Below, piece after piece: positions 17,824-27,258 of a stretch of 38,688 nt of DNA. Numbering within the stretch: the first letter of the stretch is position 1; each line of letters begins with the position of its first letter. The notes beneath the pieces are model-generated. The model had not been told where the DNA came from. It saw only the letters and a program-made list of their open reading frames with translations, and made no database searches. Position numbers and translations under genes: made by a program. The stretch is from Pectobacterium fontis (GTDB lineage Bacteria; Pseudomonadota; Gammaproteobacteria; Enterobacterales; Enterobacteriaceae). The DNA is taken from the NCBI RefSeq assembly GCF_000803215.1, contig NZ_JSXC01000049.1:1-38688 (forward strand), read 5' to 3'.

Positions 17824-18630
17824 GTGGATCCCACAACTGACGCTTTCCGCATGAGCGGGGATAGAGTAAAAGGACAAAGCCGTCTTGATCAGATTATGGA
17901 TTATCTGAAAAGCCATAATCTGGTGACGGTCGATGAATTGGTGTCCGTAATCGACGCCTCACCGGCGACGATCCGTCGTGATTTGATCAAGCTGGACGAG
18001 CAGGGCGTGATTAGCCGTAGTCATGGCGGGGTGACGCTCAATCGTTTCATTCCTTCCCAGCCGACTACAAATGAGAAGTTACAGCGTAATTTGCAGGAAA
18101 AACAGGCAATTGCCCGTTATGCCGCCACGCTGGTGAAACCGGGTAGTGCGGTGGTGCTGGATGCGGGAACGACAATGTTAGAATTGGCGCGTAACCTGAC
18201 GCATCTACCATTGCGTGTGATTACCGCCGATTTACAAATTGCGTTGTTTCTATCCGAATTCAAACAAATTGAAGTGACCATTATCGGTGGTCGCATTGAT
18301 GACAGTAGCCAGTCTTGTATTGGTGAGCATGGTCGTCGTTTATTACGCAGCATTTATCCTGATATCGCCTTCATTAGTTGCAATTCGTGGAGTCTGGATA
18401 AAGGCATCACTACGCCGACGGAAGAAAAAGCGGGCGTGAAACAGGATCTTGGCGTGAATGCCAGCCGTCGCGTACTGCTTGCTGATAGCAGCAAATATGG
18501 GGCATATTCCCTGTTTTGCGTAACACCATTGTCAGAACTGAGCGATATCGTTACTGACAGCGCGCTGGCTCCAGAAATACAGGCGCAACTACAAGGTAAA
18601 ACGTTCAATTTGACGTTGGTTGATGGGTGA
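17824..18630 (+). CDS. DeoR/GlpR-family transcriptional regulator
   Basis: Sugar-responsive regulator of 268 residues. The N-terminal winged HTH reads [20 protein letters not shown] and [20 protein letters not shown], then SHGGVTL. The C-terminal DeoR sensor domain has [28 protein letters not shown] and VTIIGGRID and ends with [16 protein letters not shown]. The expected effector is a phosphorylated sugar acid. The GTG at 17824 is used; the ATG at 17851 is an alternative and neither has a clear ribosome site. Position just after dtnK-pdxA2 suggests it controls that operon and perhaps the divergent adh operon. Confidence 0.88.
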   Translation: MDPTTDAFRMSGDRVKGQSRLDQIMDYLKSHNLVTVDELVSVIDASPATIRRDLIKLDEQGVISRSHGGVTLNRFIPSQPTTNEKLQRNLQEKQAIARYAATLVKPGSAVVLDAGTTMLELARNLTHLPLRVITADLQIALFLSEFKQIEVTIIGGRIDDSSQSCIGEHGRRLLRSIYPDIAFISCNSWSLDKGITTPTEEKAGVKQDLGVNASRRVLLADSSKYGAYSLFCVTPLSELSDIVTDSALAPEIQAQLQGKTFNLTLVDG

Positions 18631-18646
18631 GAAGGGGAGTTTTGTC

Positions 18647-19330
18647 ATGAACACTAAATTAAATGAGACTCGCCGGATCCTGTCGGTTTTTGATTTCGAT
18701 GGTACGTTGACCTACCGCGACAGCTTTATTCCTTTTTTGCGCTTTGCCTTCGGCAAGCGGGTGTTTGCCCGACGGATGATGCATCTGGTGTTGCCTTCCG
18801 CACGTTGTGTACAGCGCAAATTGACGCGGGATGAACTCAAAGAGCGGCTTATCGCCACGTTTCTCTCTGGTGCAGACGTGACCTGGATACAAGAGAAAGC
18901 AGAGGCTTTTTGTCGTCGTAAGTGGGATACGCTGATGCGTAAATCCGGTTTGCAGGGCGTCGCTGCGGAACTCTATTCCGGTGCTGAAGTGACTCTCTGT
19001 TCGGCATCGCCAGAAATTGTGTTACGTCCTTTTGCCGAGCGCTTAGGGGTGAAATTGATAGGGACACAGCTTGAAGTGGAAAACGGGAAACTGACTGGCA
19101 AGATTAACGGACATAACTGCCGATGCCATTATAAGGTGCAGCGTCTCGAAAGCGTGTATGGCTCGTTGAATCAATATTATGTACGCGCCTGGGGAGATAC
19201 CCGCGGCGACTATGAGTTGCTGGCCTCCGCTAATGATGCGCACTGGCGTCATTTTCATCCAAGCTGGCTGCGGCGTAAGCCGCTTTCACAACGACTGCTA
19301 CTCTCTGGTGTAACGAAGATTCATCCTTAG
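18647..19330 (+). CDS. HAD-IB family phosphatase
   Basis: Phosphoserine-phosphatase-like HAD hydrolase of 227 residues. Motif I is SVFDFDGTLTYRDSF, with Asp nucleophile and Asp+2 acid; motif II is TLCSASPEIV; the C-terminal motif is AWGDTRGDYELL. The start at 18647 has AGGGGAG upstream; the reading frame begins upstream inside the deoR-type gene, but that start lacks a ribosome site. There are no membrane segments. It lies 16 bases after the DeoR-type gene, so they are probably cotranscribed. The substrate is unknown; a phosphorylated metabolite of the neighbouring pathway is possible, but the family also includes general lipid and nucleotide phosphatases. Confidence 0.85.
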   Translation: MNTKLNETRRILSVFDFDGTLTYRDSFIPFLRFAFGKRVFARRMMHLVLPSARCVQRKLTRDELKERLIATFLSGADVTWIQEKAEAFCRRKWDTLMRKSGLQGVAAELYSGAEVTLCSASPEIVLRPFAERLGVKLIGTQLEVENGKLTGKINGHNCRCHYKVQRLESVYGSLNQYYVRAWGDTRGDYELLASANDAHWRHFHPSWLRRKPLSQRLLLSGVTKIHP

Positions 19331-19340
19331 GTATAAAGCA

Positions 19341-19362
19341 CTCCCCGGACTAAGCCGGGGAG
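19341..19362. terminator. Hairpin between convergent HAD gene and terE
   Basis: CTCCCCGG and CCGGGGAG form a GC-rich 8-bp stem with a six-base loop, ten bases after the HAD stop and 28 bases from the terE stop. T-runs on either side are poor. Probable bidirectional transcript end. Confidence 0.6.
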
Positions 19363-19389
19363 ACGCTATTCATCTTATCGTTACATCAA

Positions 19390-19965
19390 TCACACATTCA
19401 CGCCGTGCTGAGCAGCAAGAGCGGATAACCCACCCGCGAAGCCTTGACCTACGGCTTTGAATTTCCACTCGGCACCATTGCGGTACAGTTCACCGAAAAC
19501 CATCGCCGTTTCGGTCGATGCATCTTCAGACAGGTCAAAACGAGCAATTTCAGCACCGGTATCGTTGTTGTACACGCGCATGAAACTGTTGCTGACCATA
19601 CCGAAGTTTTGTTTACGGCCTTCTGCGTCATAGATTGTCACAGCAAAGACCAGCTTTTTCACTTCAGCAGGGACTTTTGCCAGATGAATTTTTACTTGCT
19701 CATCATCACCGTCGCCTTCGCCAGTACGGTTGTCGCCCTGGTGTTCAACAGAAGCGCAAGGGCTTTGTTTGTTATTGAAGAAAATGAAGTTGGCGTCAGA
19801 CAGCACTTTGCCATCTTCTCCCACCATAAATACGGAAGCATCCAGGTCGAATGCCTGACCATCGGTGACGCGAGCGTCCCATCCCAGGCCGACCATGGCA
19901 ACATTCATGGTTGGTGCTTCTTTCGTCAGGGAGACATTACCGCCTTTTACCAGAGAAACTGCCAT
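19390..19965 (-). CDS. terE: TerE, TerD-family tellurium-resistance/stress protein
   Basis: Cytoplasmic TerD-domain protein of 191 residues, nearly identical in form to plasmid R478-type TerE ([20 protein letters not shown] at the start, ending HGVNV). The calcium-binding signature [17 protein letters not shown] is intact, as are FDLDASVFM and [16 protein letters not shown]. TerD-family proteins bind Ca2+ and associate with the TerC membrane complex; ter genes give tellurite, phage and colicin resistance and oxidative-stress tolerance. Last gene of terZABCDE, 73 bases after terD. Confidence 0.96.
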   Translation of the reverse strand: MAVSLVKGGNVSLTKEAPTMNVAMVGLGWDARVTDGQAFDLDASVFMVGEDGKVLSDANFIFFNNKQSPCASVEHQGDNRTGEGDGDDEQVKIHLAKVPAEVKKLVFAVTIYDAEGRKQNFGMVSNSFMRVYNNDTGAEIARFDLSEDASTETAMVFGELYRNGAEWKFKAVGQGFAGGLSALAAQHGVNV

Positions 19966-20038
19966 TTTATAGCTCCTGCTTTAGATTGGATGATTGGGCA
20001 GTGCAAGACTGCCCAAAGGGAAAAATAAGGTAAGGTGA

Positions 20039-20617
20039 TCAGGATGCGTTGATACCGTACTGTGCGCAAACCGATGCCAAACCGCCTGCGTAGCCCTGGC
20101 CGACAGCGCGGAATTTCCATTCCGCATTATGGCGATACAGCTCTCCGAACAGCATGGCGGTTTCCGTTGAGGCATCTTCAGTCAGGTCGTAGCGTGCAAT
20201 TTCGGCCTGTGTGTCATCATTGACCAGACGGATGAACGCCCCGGTAACCTGACCAAAGCTCTGGTTACGTGTCTGCGCATCATGGATCGTGACAACAAAA
20301 ACGATTTTGTCGACATCAGCCGGAATCAGATCCAGTTTAATCTTCAATGATTCGTCATCTCCGTCACCGGCACCAGTACGGTTATCGCCAGTGTGGGCCA
20401 CTGATCCATCAGCAGACTTCAAGTTATTATAAAAAATGAAGTCGGTATCACCACGGACTTTGCCGTTAGCATTAAGCAGGAATGCCGAAGCATCCAGGTC
20501 AAAATCCTGACCATCTGTTGCACGCGCATCCCAGCCAAGACCGACCAAAACATTCTTCATTGTCGGTGCTGCTTTGCTCAGTGAGACATTACCGCCTTTA
20601 GAAAGAGAAACGCCCAT
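20039..20617 (-). CDS. terD: TerD, calcium-binding stress protein
   Basis: TerD of 192 residues ([20 protein letters not shown]...), the normal length. Acidic calcium-site motifs are [10 protein letters not shown] and [17 protein letters not shown]; the C-terminal part [20 protein letters not shown] is shared with TerE. TerD of Klebsiella/plasmid origin is known to bind two Ca2+ ions. It lies between terC and terE in the operon. TerD and TerE are clearly an ancient duplication. Confidence 0.97.
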   Translation of the reverse strand: MGVSLSKGGNVSLSKAAPTMKNVLVGLGWDARATDGQDFDLDASAFLLNANGKVRGDTDFIFYNNLKSADGSVAHTGDNRTGAGDGDDESLKIKLDLIPADVDKIVFVVTIHDAQTRNQSFGQVTGAFIRLVNDDTQAEIARYDLTEDASTETAMLFGELYRHNAEWKFRAVGQGYAGGLASVCAQYGINAS

Positions 20618-20667
20618 TACATTAACCTCTTAAGTTGATTGCAGAATGCAGTGTAAGGAAGAGGAGA

Positions 20668-21711
20668 TTAGCTCTCCTTGTTCTCCTCAGCATCCGGTTT
20701 GCCTGGGAATAGGATACTCGTGATAATCCCCAGCGCCAGAACACCCAGCACAACAAACAAGCTGGTGGTGGCTGAAATGCCATAACCATGGTGCCATATG
20801 TGATCGGTGGCATTCAGGCCCAGTTTGGCTGCAATAAAGAACAGCAACACAATAACGGCTTTTTCCAGATGAACCAGATATTGTTTCAGTGCTTCCAGTA
20901 CAAAGTAGAGTGTACGCAAACCAAGGATCGCAAACATCATGGCACTGTAGACAATCAGTGGCTCACGGCTTACCGCAATAATAGCGGGAACCGAGTCAAA
21001 GGCGAACATCACGTCAGACAGTTCGACCACCGCGACACAGAGCATCAGCGGTGTGGCGTACAAGGTCGCCTTCGCACCACGGCCAATGGTGACGTCTTTG
21101 TTTTCCGGTTTAGCCAGCTCTTCATCCACTTCTTTCTGATTTAACAGAAAAGCATGACCGCGCAATTTTGGCCAGATAGGGAAGAAGCGTTTAACTAAAC
21201 GGTAAGCAAGGTGCTGTGAGTAGTCTTCGATCTCTTCGTCATCGTCACCGCTTTTCAGCATCATGACGGCCGTCCAGGCAACGATCAACGCAAAGACGAT
21301 TTCCACATATGGCCCCAGACTGAGCAGCCCAGTACCGATCGCGACGAAAATACCACGGAACACGATAGCACCGATGATCCCCCAGTAGAGTACGCGGTGA
21401 CGGTAACGATCGGGAACCGCGAACCAGGAGAAAATTGCCATCATGACGAACAGGTTATCTACCGACAGCACTTTTTCCAGCGCATAGCCAGTAACGAACA
21501 AGCTGGCAACCTCTGCACCATGATGAATATAGAGAAAACCGGCAAATGCCATCGCCACAATGACCCAGAATACAGACCACAGTGCGGCGCTTTTCAATGA
21601 AATCGGCTTGTCATGACGGTGCATGAACAGGTCGATAAAAATGGCTCCGACAGCCAGTGCTATGAAAACAATGACGGTTTCTGTCGGAAAGCCGATATGA
21701 GTGGATACCAT
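20668..21711 (-). CDS. terC: TerC, integral membrane protein of the Ter complex
   Basis: Inner-membrane protein of 347 residues with about nine helices. Acidic intramembrane motifs typical of TerC are GYALEKVLSVDNLFVMM and VVELSDVMFAFDSVPAII; a cytoplasmic acidic loop (GDDDEEIED) lies in the middle. TerC-type proteins are linked to metal (Mn2+) efflux and anchor TerB/TerD at the membrane, and TerC is essential for the tellurite phenotype. Position between terB and terD is canonical. Confidence 0.97.
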   Translation of the reverse strand: MVSTHIGFPTETVIVFIALAVGAIFIDLFMHRHDKPISLKSAALWSVFWVIVAMAFAGFLYIHHGAEVASLFVTGYALEKVLSVDNLFVMMAIFSWFAVPDRYRHRVLYWGIIGAIVFRGIFVAIGTGLLSLGPYVEIVFALIVAWTAVMMLKSGDDDEEIEDYSQHLAYRLVKRFFPIWPKLRGHAFLLNQKEVDEELAKPENKDVTIGRGAKATLYATPLMLCVAVVELSDVMFAFDSVPAIIAVSREPLIVYSAMMFAILGLRTLYFVLEALKQYLVHLEKAVIVLLFFIAAKLGLNATDHIWHHGYGISATTSLFVVLGVLALGIITSILFPGKPDAEENKES

Positions 21712-21736
21712 AGATAACCCTTAGAGGATATTGACA

Positions 21737-22192
21737 TCAAAGGCCGAAATCAGCCGGTTGGAACCCTAGCGCAGTCGCGATCTCTCGTACAGCATGTTGT
21801 TCTGCCGTATCGAAATCACCGTCACTTTTCGCAACAGCAATACCAACGCGCAGCGCTAACTGTGCGGCTTCAGGCTGATCTTTAAGCGCCAGGATATATT
21901 TCATGGTTTCGCCTTTTCCGATTTCTTCATCGAAATCGAAACTGGTAACCAGTTTGTTAAAGAATTCAATGACTTCAGCAGTATCAAAGACTTTTAACTC
22001 TTCTGATGATTTGAGAAAACCAATCATCTTCTGTTTTTCTTCCGCACTCACGCCGCCGCTGGATACCGCGATACGAACACAGACAGCAACGGTTCCTTGC
22101 AGGAATTTCTTGTTTTTGAAGCGTCCGACCTGTTTGGTCAACTCTTCTCGGCTGGCATTAAAGGCGCCTTTAACCTTATTAAGAAAACTCAT
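21737..22192 (-). CDS. terB: TerB, tellurite resistance protein
   Basis: Helical cytoplasmic protein of 151 residues, the usual TerB length. It begins MSFLNKVKGAFNASREELTK and has the conserved acidic segment VGIAVAKSDGDFDTAEQHAV, a metal-binding region in the TerB fold. TerB is reported to link TerC to cytoplasmic partners. It lies 26 bases upstream of terC in the operon. Confidence 0.97.
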   Translation of the reverse strand: MSFLNKVKGAFNASREELTKQVGRFKNKKFLQGTVAVCVRIAVSSGGVSAEEKQKMIGFLKSSEELKVFDTAEVIEFFNKLVTSFDFDEEIGKGETMKYILALKDQPEAAQLALRVGIAVAKSDGDFDTAEQHAVREIATALGFQPADFGL

Positions 22193-22215
22193 TCTGAACC
22201 TCTCATCAAATGAAA

Positions 22216-23367
22216 CTATTTTGAGCCAGCCTTCCAGCTAAATCCCCAGCCAAGCGCGTTATCCATATCGCTATGGCCATTGAAGAACTGATTGATACGC
22301 TCGACCTTGATGCTTCCACCTTCATTGACCAGACGAGCAATAGCACACATGTTGCGGCTATTTTGTCCTTCCGTCATACGGGTTTCGATCGGTGGCTGAT
22401 CGGGGATGTGCAGGGTGACCACGCCATCGGTTTTATCCCAGCTTGGCACACCTTCGTAGATAAAGGCATAAATCAGAACCTGACGCACCTGCTTCCATTC
22501 ACGACCATTAATATGCAGCCATTCGCCTTCAGAGACATCACCGGTACGGTCATCTCCTTTGAGCAAAACAAACGGTTCATTATGGTAATCGCCAAAGCGA
22601 TTGCCCAACGCCTGCACCACGGTTTTGTACCCGTCTTGCATTTCAATAAAAGCACCGAGGTCGAGATCGATCCCCTTGTTGCCGCCAAACATCCCGCGCA
22701 GGCCAGATGTTTTCGGCTCGCGATGCCAGTTCAGGTTGATGCGAATCTCGCCAAAGTTATCCCGTTTTTCCAGGCTGATGGCGGGTTTTTCTTTGGTGAG
22801 TGACACCTTGCTTAAGTTAATGCGGCTTGGCGCGGGGGCAGGAGCCGGGGTTGGCGCTGGTGCGGCGGCAGGTGCTGCGATTTCGACACCAAAATTCTCA
22901 GCCAGCGGCTGTAAACCACCGTTAAACCCTTGCGCAATAAAGCGGAATTTCCATTCGTTATTACGGCGATAAAGCTCTCCCAAAATCAGCGCGGCTTCCT
23001 GACGTCCTGCCAAATCGACATTGCCGTTTACCACAACTGCATTATCAGCATTAACCTGAATGCTGAGTTGCTGCAAATTAGCGATGGTCTGACTACCTTC
23101 ACAGGCAACGGTGAACGCGACCTTTTGTACTTCGGGTTTCAGTTGGGCAACATCAACCGTGAAGATAGTGTTATGTCCCTCGTGTATCAGGCTGATACTG
23201 CCGTCATCATTACGAGGCTGACCATAAAACACCATATCCGCGTCGCCCTGTACTTTACCTGTTGCGAACAAGCGGAAAGCACTGGCGTCTACGGCTGCGC
23301 CCGAGAGTATACGAACCTGCAACGTTTTATTAGGGACGGGAGCATTGCCTCCAGGAGTCAGGTTCAT
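22216..23367 (-). CDS. terA: TerA, two-domain Ter stress protein
   Basis: 383 residues, close to the 385 of R478 TerA. An N-terminal TerD-like domain (about 1-170, ending RNNEWKFRFIAQGFNGGLQPL) joins a second TerD-like domain (from about 190) through an Ala-Pro-rich linker (about residues 172-188). In the N-terminal domain the canonical [13 protein letters not shown] loop is absent, while the C-terminal domain keeps an equivalent (KGDDRTGDVSEGEW), so calcium binding may be restricted to one half (inference). The start codon overlaps the terZ stop by one base (TAATG), implying coupled translation. Confidence 0.95.
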   Translation of the reverse strand: MNLTPGGNAPVPNKTLQVRILSGAAVDASAFRLFATGKVQGDADMVFYGQPRNDDGSISLIHEGHNTIFTVDVAQLKPEVQKVAFTVACEGSQTIANLQQLSIQVNADNAVVVNGNVDLAGRQEAALILGELYRRNNEWKFRFIAQGFNGGLQPLAENFGVEIAAPAAAPAPTPAPAPAPSRINLSKVSLTKEKPAISLEKRDNFGEIRINLNWHREPKTSGLRGMFGGNKGIDLDLGAFIEMQDGYKTVVQALGNRFGDYHNEPFVLLKGDDRTGDVSEGEWLHINGREWKQVRQVLIYAFIYEGVPSWDKTDGVVTLHIPDQPPIETRMTEGQNSRNMCAIARLVNEGGSIKVERINQFFNGHSDMDNALGWGFSWKAGSK

Positions 23368-23948
23368 TAGCGCACCACCGCAGTAACAATATCAGCATGC
23401 ATGTCGTCAATAGTGCGACCACGGCAGGCTTGACCATGCGCAGTGAAATCCCATTGACCGTTATTACGGCGTAGTGAGGCGATCACGATCCCGGTGTGTG
23501 AACCTTGTTCGGTTAATTGATAACGTGCCAGTTCTTTGTTGGCCTGATCAACGACGCGGCAGAAAGCATTTTCAACTTCATTAAAGGTTTGGCCACGGAA
23601 GCTATTGACAGTAAAGGCCAGAAATTCGACGTGTTGGGGCAGTCGGTTCAGGTCAACGCGGATCACTTCATCATCACCGTCTCCTTCACCCGTCAGATTA
23701 TCGCCACTGTGTACTACGGAACCGCAGGAGGATTTCAGCTTGCGGAACCAAACGGTGTCGATTTCGTTACCCGCTTTGTCGAGCAATACGCACCCTGCAT
23801 CGAGATCGATTGACGCATTACCGCCAAATAATCCCCCTAAGAGTCCCTTTTTTTTCAACGGGTCCCAGCCGAGTCCAAAGTGAAGATTGCTGATAGCAGA
23901 AGATTGTTTACTGAGAGAAACTGTCTGGTTTTTACTCAAAGAAACCAT
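23367..23948 (-). CDS. terZ: TerZ, TerD-family stress protein
   Basis: First gene of terZABCDE; 193 residues as in plasmid TerZ. It starts MVSLSKNQTVSLSKQSSAIS, with AAGGAA seven bases upstream, which decides 23948 over an in-frame extension to 24005. The calcium motif is [17 protein letters not shown], and a glycine-rich insertion (KKKGLLGGLFGGNAS) precedes DLDAG, the same insertion type seen in TerX. TerZ is a cytoplasmic TerD-domain protein of the Ter complex. Confidence 0.96.
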   Translation of the reverse strand: MVSLSKNQTVSLSKQSSAISNLHFGLGWDPLKKKGLLGGLFGGNASIDLDAGCVLLDKAGNEIDTVWFRKLKSSCGSVVHSGDNLTGEGDGDDEVIRVDLNRLPQHVEFLAFTVNSFRGQTFNEVENAFCRVVDQANKELARYQLTEQGSHTGIVIASLRRNNGQWDFTAHGQACRGRTIDDMHADIVTAVVR

Positions 23949-24269
23949 AGCCGTATTCCTTATCGAGGTATTGAAAAAAACAACACTTTTTACACCAAAA
24001 TCCATTCATGAAAAAATCATATCATGATGTAGTTTGTGAGCAAAAAACTTTTTATCGATTATTATTTGAAATTAATTATCTCAATGATATTAATATATAT
24101 ATTTTAATTTTCTTATTGGTTTCCCATTTTTTCTTCCTGTTTTAACGTGCGATAGACAGATTTTTTCTTTATTTAATGTAAATCATCACATGATTGACAT
24201 GTTGCGATGTCGTCAATAGACTCTGTGCGCTTAACTTTATCGGGCTACACAGCATGGGAATGCACACCA
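23949..24269. promoter_or_regulatory. Divergent terZ / biosynthetic-module control region
   Basis: AT-rich 321-base gap without a gene. Rightward: TTGACA (24194-24199), 17 bases, TAGACT (24217-24222). The -35 box lies inside the 15-bp palindrome ACATG-ATTGA-CATGT (24188-24202), an obvious repressor-type site. Leftward: TATGAT with TG one base upstream (complement of 24016-24024), an extended -10 for terZ giving a leader of about 60 bases. TerW, encoded at 29525, is the natural candidate regulator; the site assignments are inference. Confidence 0.55.
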
Positions 24270-25334
24270 ATGACACATAGAATTTGGCTAATGGAAGGCT
24301 TATCTTCCCAGCGTGATATGATTTTAGCGATCAAGTCTTTTGCTGAAATCCGCCGGGCGGATGTGACTATTTTTGCCTCCCATCGCCATGAACGTAATGA
24401 AATCCTGTCGCTTGCCGATCAGGCGTTCCTGGAGCCTAAAGACGCGGCTGAACGGCTCGCTTTTATTCTGACAACGATCAAAACGCACGGGATTCATGCG
24501 ATCCACGCCGGCAAACATGGGCGCTGGTGCGAAAACCATCGCCATGACATTGAATCCCTTGGTGTGAAGCTTACGACCGGCACCACCCATCCCGAATCTT
24601 TACTGATAGCCGATGATAAAGTCTCTTTTGCTCATAAAATGGAAGCGGAAGGGCTTGCCGTCGTGCCGTCGATTCGTGTCTCTTCTGTCGATGAACTCCG
24701 ACAACAGCTCGCTGCGGCACCTTTTTCCGGCGCACCACTGTGTGTTAAACCTGTCACTGGTATTTATGGCATGGGTTTTTGGCGTTTTGATGATAGCGCC
24801 TCGCCGATGGCGGTTTTTACGCATCCTGAAAGGCGCCAGGTTGCGCCAGCACACTACCTACAGGCACAGGAGGCGGCGGGAAACTTTACGCCATTGGTGT
24901 TGATGCCTTACTTGCCGGGGCCGGAATATTCTGTCGATATGCTGGTCGAAAAAGGCACGGTGCTAGCGGCTGTCGCACGGCGTAAAGTCGGTGCGCTGCA
25001 ATATCTGGAAAACCGCGGTGACGCGTATCACCTCGCCATTGCCTGTGCGGAATTGATGCAGGCGGATGGCTTGGTTAATGTGCAGACTCGCCACAATAAC
25101 GATGGCGTTCCGCAACTGCTTGAGATCAATATGCGTCCTTCCGGGGGGATTGGTTATACTCGTTTTAGTGGTGTAAACCTGCCGGGGCTTTTTGCCCTGC
25201 GGCAGTTGGAATTGCTGAGTGCGCAGCAAGTGAGTGAGTTGGCGGCCGCCGCCTTTGAGCCAGCGACTGTGCGTTCGATCACCGATGTTGTCCACTACCC
25301 GACGACGCTGTCTAACCGACCGCTGGAAGGATAA
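24270..25334 (+). CDS. ATP-grasp enzyme of the Ter biosynthetic module
   Basis: Cytoplasmic ATP-grasp ligase of 354 residues, expected to form an acyl-phosphate and then an amide or peptide-like bond. Visible features are CVKPVTGIYGMGFW (ATP-binding loop), MPYLPGPEYSVDMLVE (Glu for Mg) and LLEINMRPSGGIGYTRF (Glu/Asn metal ligands). The ATG at 24270 (MTHRIWLMEGLSSQRD) is chosen because the predicted promoter starts transcription near 24229, downstream of the alternative ATG at 24207. First gene of a five-gene run in which all others are coupled; six bases separate it from the PRTase gene. Ter loci are predicted to use it in making a nucleoside-like metabolite; the substrate is unknown. Confidence 0.88.
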   Translation: MTHRIWLMEGLSSQRDMILAIKSFAEIRRADVTIFASHRHERNEILSLADQAFLEPKDAAERLAFILTTIKTHGIHAIHAGKHGRWCENHRHDIESLGVKLTTGTTHPESLLIADDKVSFAHKMEAEGLAVVPSIRVSSVDELRQQLAAAPFSGAPLCVKPVTGIYGMGFWRFDDSASPMAVFTHPERRQVAPAHYLQAQEAAGNFTPLVLMPYLPGPEYSVDMLVEKGTVLAAVARRKVGALQYLENRGDAYHLAIACAELMQADGLVNVQTRHNNDGVPQLLEINMRPSGGIGYTRFSGVNLPGLFALRQLELLSAQQVSELAAAAFEPATVRSITDVVHYPTTLSNRPLEG

Positions 25335-25340
25335 GCTGCA

Positions 25341-26483
25341 ATGTCATCCGTTTTACCACAGCCTGTTTATACCCGTCATCTTTCCTGTGGCACACTCAGT
25401 GTGACGCCAACGGGCGGCGTGACGGCGCTGGATGCCTTGTTTGATATTGCGGAACGTCGCAACCCTAAACGTGCTTTTCTGTTTGTCAGTAAAGTGTTGG
25501 GACGACATATTCCTGTGTCTCCCGCCACCATGCGCAAGGTGTATCGCCAGCTTGCCGAACAGCTTCCTGCGTCTATCGACGGCCCCACGCTGTTTATCGG
25601 CATGGCAGAGACGGCGGTCGGTTTAGGGGCCGGTGTCTTTGATGAGATGAGGCAACGAACTAGTGAATCTGTCTATTTAACCTCCACCCGTCATCCTCAA
25701 GACGGTGAATTATTATGTGAGTTTAAGGAGGCCCATAGTCACGCCACCGATCATTTGATCTATCTTCCTGCGGATGAACGGTTGCGTGACCGTGTGCGTG
25801 ATGCTCGTACTCTGGTGCTGATTGATGATGAAGCGACAACGGGCAATACGTTTATCAATTTACTGGCAGCCCTGCGTGAGACCACATGGCTAAACCACCT
25901 GCAACAGGTGATGGTTGTGACACTCACCGACTGGAGCGGTAGCGCGTTCGCGCAGCGTTGTCCTTTACCGCTTCAGACGATCTCTCTGGTTCAGGGGGAG
26001 TGGCAATGGGAGCCGAAGCCTGATGCTCCCCTCCCGGTGATGCCAGCAGTGAACGTGACGGCGCGTGGTAACGTTGCTATTACCGGAAAACAGAGTTGGG
26101 GACGGTTGGGTATGGCCGAGCCAGCCGGGGATCTGGGGCGTGATTTGTGCGTGTTGCCGGGGGAAAACATACTGGTACTGGGCAGCAGTGAGTTTGTCTG
26201 GGAACCTTTTTTACTGGCGGAGCATTTGCAAGCGCAAGGCGCAGAAGTGAAGTTCAGTTCAACCACGCGGTCGCCTATCGCAACCGGATTCGCTATTCAG
26301 TCGGCGATCACGTTCAATGACAATTACGGGCTGGGCATTGCGAATTTTGTCTACAACGTGATGCATCAACGTTTCGATCGTATTCTGCTCTGCGTGGAGA
26401 CGCCGCCAGAGAGTGTTGATCCTCAATTACTTGATGCGCTGGCGACGGTAGCGCCCCGCGTGGAGATTATCAGCTATGACTAA
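25341..26483 (+). CDS. Phosphoribosyltransferase with C-terminal TRSP domain
   Basis: 380 residues. The PRTase domain (about 1-230) carries the PRPP-binding loop TLVLIDDEATTGNTFINLL and an upstream GMAETAVGLGAGVFDEM. The C-terminal region (about 265-380: ENILVLGSSEFVWEPFLLAE, SSTTRSPIATG, and FNDNYGLGIANFVYN) matches the TRSP domain that accompanies this PRTase class. It should transfer a phosphoribosyl group to an unknown base-like acceptor or hydrolyse such a product. Its stop overlaps the next gene by eight bases. Confidence 0.88.
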   Translation: MSSVLPQPVYTRHLSCGTLSVTPTGGVTALDALFDIAERRNPKRAFLFVSKVLGRHIPVSPATMRKVYRQLAEQLPASIDGPTLFIGMAETAVGLGAGVFDEMRQRTSESVYLTSTRHPQDGELLCEFKEAHSHATDHLIYLPADERLRDRVRDARTLVLIDDEATTGNTFINLLAALRETTWLNHLQQVMVVTLTDWSGSAFAQRCPLPLQTISLVQGEWQWEPKPDAPLPVMPAVNVTARGNVAITGKQSWGRLGMAEPAGDLGRDLCVLPGENILVLGSSEFVWEPFLLAEHLQAQGAEVKFSSTTRSPIATGFAIQSAITFNDNYGLGIANFVYNVMHQRFDRILLCVETPPESVDPQLLDALATVAPRVEIISYD

Positions 26484-27258
26484 GCCCGTTATTTTTTCCG
26501 ATCTTGACGATACGCTGTTCCAGACGCGGCGTAAGATGGTGAATGAACTGGATCTTGAGCCTTATCGCACGGGGGCGCTCGATCCCAGCCTGACGCCACG
26601 CAGTTTTATGACCGAAGAGCAGGCCATGCTGGTGGATTGGATGCTGGAATACGCTGAACTGATCCCGGTAACGGCACGCGGTACAGAAGAAATTGCCCGT
26701 GTGACCATCCCCTTTCGCTCCTGGGCGGTTACCACGCACGGTGCGGTGATCCTCACCCCACAAGGCGAACCCGATAGCGATTGGAAAGCGCAGATACTGG
26801 CTGCGCTGGCACCGTATGCGGAGCAGCTTCACGCCATGCAGCAGGGGATTACCGAACTGATAGCCGCGCGCGGTATTAACGGTTGGGTGCGGATTAATTA
26901 CGAATACGGCGACACACCGATCTATCTGGTGATGAAGCACCGTGATAGCACAAAACTGGATGAACTCTATGCCATCGCCGATGAAATAGAGCAGCGCTAT
27001 CCAATGCAGGGATTTTATGCGCATCGCAATAGTAATAACGTTGCCTGGCTGCCTAATCCGGTAGAAAAAGGGCTGGCAGTCACCTATTTGCTCAACAAAT
27101 TGCGTGCGGAGCGCGGCACCTTTCCCGTAATTGGTCTGGGTGATAGCCTGAGTGATCATCGTTTTATGAAACTTTGCACCTGGTACGGATTGCCCCGACA
27201 AGGGCAGTTTGCCGAAGCGATCGGCCGCCGTATTTTCGGAGACGCCCAAGATGCATGA
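26476..27258 (+). CDS. HAD-superfamily phosphatase of the Ter biosynthetic module
   Basis: 260-residue HAD hydrolase. Motif I is FSDLDDTLFQTRRK, motif II is IPVTARGTEE, and motif IV is VIGLGDSLSDHRFM. The cap between is of the Cof/sucrose-phosphatase kind. It would remove a phosphate from an intermediate of the module. It overlaps the PRTase-TRSP gene by eight bases and its own stop overlaps the StiP-type gene by eight, so the three are translated as a unit. Confidence 0.87.
   Translation: MTKPVIFSDLDDTLFQTRRKMVNELDLEPYRTGALDPSLTPRSFMTEEQAMLVDWMLEYAELIPVTARGTEEIARVTIPFRSWAVTTHGAVILTPQGEPDSDWKAQILAALAPYAEQLHAMQQGITELIAARGINGWVRINYEYGDTPIYLVMKHRDSTKLDELYAIADEIEQRYPMQGFYAHRNSNNVAWLPNPVEKGLAVTYLLNKLRAERGTFPVIGLGDSLSDHRFMKLCTWYGLPRQGQFAEAIGRRIFGDAQDA

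Noticed and set aside
22800-22880. GC-rich tandem repeat in terA as a mobile or variable repeat
   Set aside because: It simply encodes the Ala-Pro linker between the two TerA domains.
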